Source of the DNA: Flavobacteriaceae bacterium
Lineage (GTDB): Bacteria > Bacteroidota > Bacteroidia > Flavobacteriales > Flavobacteriaceae
NCBI GenBank assembly: GCA_947451525.1
Contig: CANFZM010000005.1
Location: 62,001-126,000 of the forward strand
Direction of reading: 5' to 3'
Length of the DNA: 64,000 nt
Under the pieces are notes generated by a model. It ran no database searches. It was not told where the DNA came from and worked only from the letters and a program-made list of their open reading frames with translations. Position 1 is the stretch's first letter. Each line of letters starts with the position of its first letter. Positions 63,062 through 64,000 of this stretch are shown one piece after another. A program made the translations under genes and the position numbers.

Positions 63062-63193
63062 AAACCATTAAGGTATTAAGGCTCATTAAGTAATGTTGTG
63101 ATTTTATTATTTCCTTGATTGTTAAAATTCGATTTATTTAAGCTATTAAAAATTAAGTTTTTATAGTAATATCTTAATGAACCTTAATGGTTT
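63062..63193. repeat. Intergenic element with 13-bp inverted ends (AAACCATTAAGGT)
   Basis: AAACCATTAAGGT (63062-63074) and its complement (63181-63193) bound a 132-bp segment without an open frame. The left end is the same as in the hairpin at 32965. Confidence 0.65.
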
Positions 63194-63194
63194 A

Positions 63195-63232
63195 AATAAA
63201 AAAAATCGCAAATAAAAAAAATCTATTTGCGA
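63195..63232 (-). terminator. Terminator of the 85-residue protein gene
   Basis: On the minus strand TCGCAAATA pairs with TATTTGCGA around a 9-nt loop and is followed by a long T-run. Confidence 0.82.
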
Positions 63233-63257
63233 ATTTCTTGTTTTGTTATAAATTGAA

Positions 63258-63515
63258 TTATTTATCAATTGAGCCTAAAACCCTTTTCATAAAATCATTC
63301 AAAGCCTCTTTTTTGTCTTTACCTTCTTTGATCATTTTATTTACTTCTAAAGCGCCGTACATATTAGAAATTAACTCTCCAATTACTTCTAGTTCTTCGT
63401 CCTTTAATGAAGAAACTTCACAAAGGTTTTCAAGAACTTCAATAGTTTCCACTAAATAATCTTGATCGTTATTCTCAATAAATTGAGTTAAGTGTTTTAT
63501 TACAGGTAATTTCAT
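63258..63515 (-). CDS. Small conserved protein, DUF6952-like
   Basis: 85 residues, acidic and helical, without signal peptide: MKLPVIKHLTQFIENNDQD, ELEVIGELISNMYGALEVNKMIKEG and a C-terminal MKRVLGSIDK. I recall near-identical proteins in Flavobacteriaceae (DUF6952 by memory), usually near a thioredoxin gene and a peroxiredoxin gene. Here the thioredoxin gene lies upstream on the same strand. Function unknown. Confidence 0.82.
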   Translation of the reverse strand: MKLPVIKHLTQFIENNDQDYLVETIEVLENLCEVSSLKDEELEVIGELISNMYGALEVNKMIKEGKDKKEALNDFMKRVLGSIDK

Positions 63516-63539
63516 CTTTTATTTTTTTTTAAGTAGGTT

Positions 63540-63608
63540 CTAAGTTCCTAAGGTTCTAAGAATCTAAGTTTTTAAAATCCTTAGCAACTTAGAACCTTAG
63601 CACCTTAG
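63540..63608. repeat. Intergenic inverted repeat between the two last genes
   Basis: CTAAGGTTCTAAG (63548-63560) and its complement CTTAGAACCTTAG (63588-63600), a perfect 13-bp pair, flanked by further CTAAG and CTTAG units. Confidence 0.6.
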
Positions 63609-63628
63609 TATCTTTATAAAGTAATCTA

Positions 63629-63937
63629 CTAAACTACTTCATTAACTAATTCTGTTAAAACTTCTACTTTAGTTGTTTGACTTTGATTTACTAAAACACC
63701 ATTTTTAAAAGTTGCAAAAGTTGGTAAATTATCTACTTTAGCCAATTTTCTAGATTCTGGAAATTTCTCAGCATCTACAATTAAAAACGGAATCCCTTCA
63801 TTTTGCGAAGCCAACATTTTGAATTTTGGTTTCATGATTCTGCAGTTACCACACCATGATGCAGCATACTGAACTACAACCACATTATTAGAAGCTATTA
63901 CTTCGGCTAAATTATCTTGTTCTATTTCTGAAAACAT
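63629..63937 (-). CDS. Thioredoxin-family protein
   Basis: 102 residues with a thioredoxin active site WCGNCR (Cys29, Cys32), rather than the classic WCGPC, and the cis-Pro segment KVDNLPTFATF. The Gly-Asn pair between the cysteines should shift redox potential. It lies upstream of a small conserved gene that I believe usually travels with thioredoxin and alkyl-peroxidase genes, so a peroxiredoxin gene may lie beyond the window edge (inference). Cytosolic, no signal peptide. Confidence 0.93.
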   Translation of the reverse strand: MFSEIEQDNLAEVIASNNVVVVQYAASWCGNCRIMKPKFKMLASQNEGIPFLIVDAEKFPESRKLAKVDNLPTFATFKNGVLVNQSQTTKVEVLTELVNEVV

Positions 63938-63952
63938 GTTTTTTATTTTAAG

Positions 63953-63991
63953 GTTTAAAGTTTCAAGTTATTACAACTTGAAACTTTAAAC
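63953..63991. repeat. Perfect 17-bp inverted repeat before the thioredoxin gene
   Basis: GTTTAAAGTTTCAAGTT (63953-63969) and its complement (63975-63991) around ATTAC, just upstream of the thioredoxin ATG. It could be the terminator of an off-window gene or a dispersed repeat. Confidence 0.7.
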
Positions 63992-64000
63992 GTGAAACAA

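Overview
The window is a low-GC, gene-dense stretch of a Flavobacteriaceae chromosome, most likely Flavobacterium or a close relative. The evidence is the gene content (fused branched-chain E1, FtsK-LolA-LptFG-RibBA cluster, bacillithiol-type YtxJ, outer-membrane beta-barrel receptor with carboxypeptidase-like N-domain, flavobacterial DUF families), promoters of the Bacteroidota type (TTG about 19 nt from TAnnTTTG), absence of Shine-Dalgarno sites, and many short AT-rich intergenic inverted repeats. I saw no rRNA, tRNA, CRISPR array, transposase or prophage gene. It is mostly core genome with small accessory insertions.

Layout. 1-3 kb: start of a large secreted surface protein (cut by the window edge) and an ABC exporter pair. 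3-4.6 kb: small accessory patch with a lipoprotein, a GC-rich repeat module, a RelE/ParE-type toxin-antitoxin pair and a 36-residue Lys-rich protein. 4.8-12.2 kb: nadC, a YihY membrane protein, a DUF2147 protein, priA, a LytTR response regulator, then the rpsF-rpsR-rplI operon and a small conserved protein. 12.3-18 kb: ligA facing hutI, a secreted repeat protein coupled to hutI, corA, and a 55-residue membrane protein. 18-23 kb: a TonB-receptor-like barrel, an ArsC-like reductase, a CPBP protease with menE. 23-31 kb: two tandem palindromic elements, an M1 peptidase with an acyl-CoA carboxylase subunit, a PhoU-like/PiT phosphate pair, a strongly charge-segregated Lys-rich protein, a dienelactone hydrolase, and an outer-membrane protein preceded by a candidate structured small RNA. 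32-46 kb: hydroxyacyl-CoA dehydrogenase, MocA-type oxidoreductase, pcm, a Fic protein, smpB, a barrel protein, VF530, epimerase/GNAT, a second M1 peptidase, two small membrane proteins, clpB and ytxJ. 46-60 kb: a lipoprotein, fahA, glyA, the fused E1, a 640-bp gene-free gap with a large structured repeat, then the minus-strand tpx-dgkA-ftsK-lolA-lptFG-ribBA cluster. 60.4-63 kb: an arsenic operon (arsR, DUF6428, PTP-type arsC, ACR3 pump). 63.2-64 kb: a small conserved protein and a thioredoxin.

How genes work together. The arsenic operon senses, reduces and exports arsenic; a second, glutaredoxin-fold ArsC-like enzyme lies 40 kb away. tpx, ytxJ and the thioredoxin serve thiol redox. fahA, hydroxyacyl-CoA dehydrogenase, the fused E1 and acyl-CoA carboxylase serve amino-acid and fatty-acid catabolism. 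LolA and LptFG serve outer-membrane biogenesis.

The points most worth following are the candidate RNA near 31.8 kb, a RibBA whose GTP cyclohydrolase half has lost its zinc cysteines and catalytic arginine, the vicinal-cysteine tails of ArsR and DUF6428, several families of intergenic inverted-repeat elements, and three unassigned small or low-complexity proteins (36, 55 and 159 residues).
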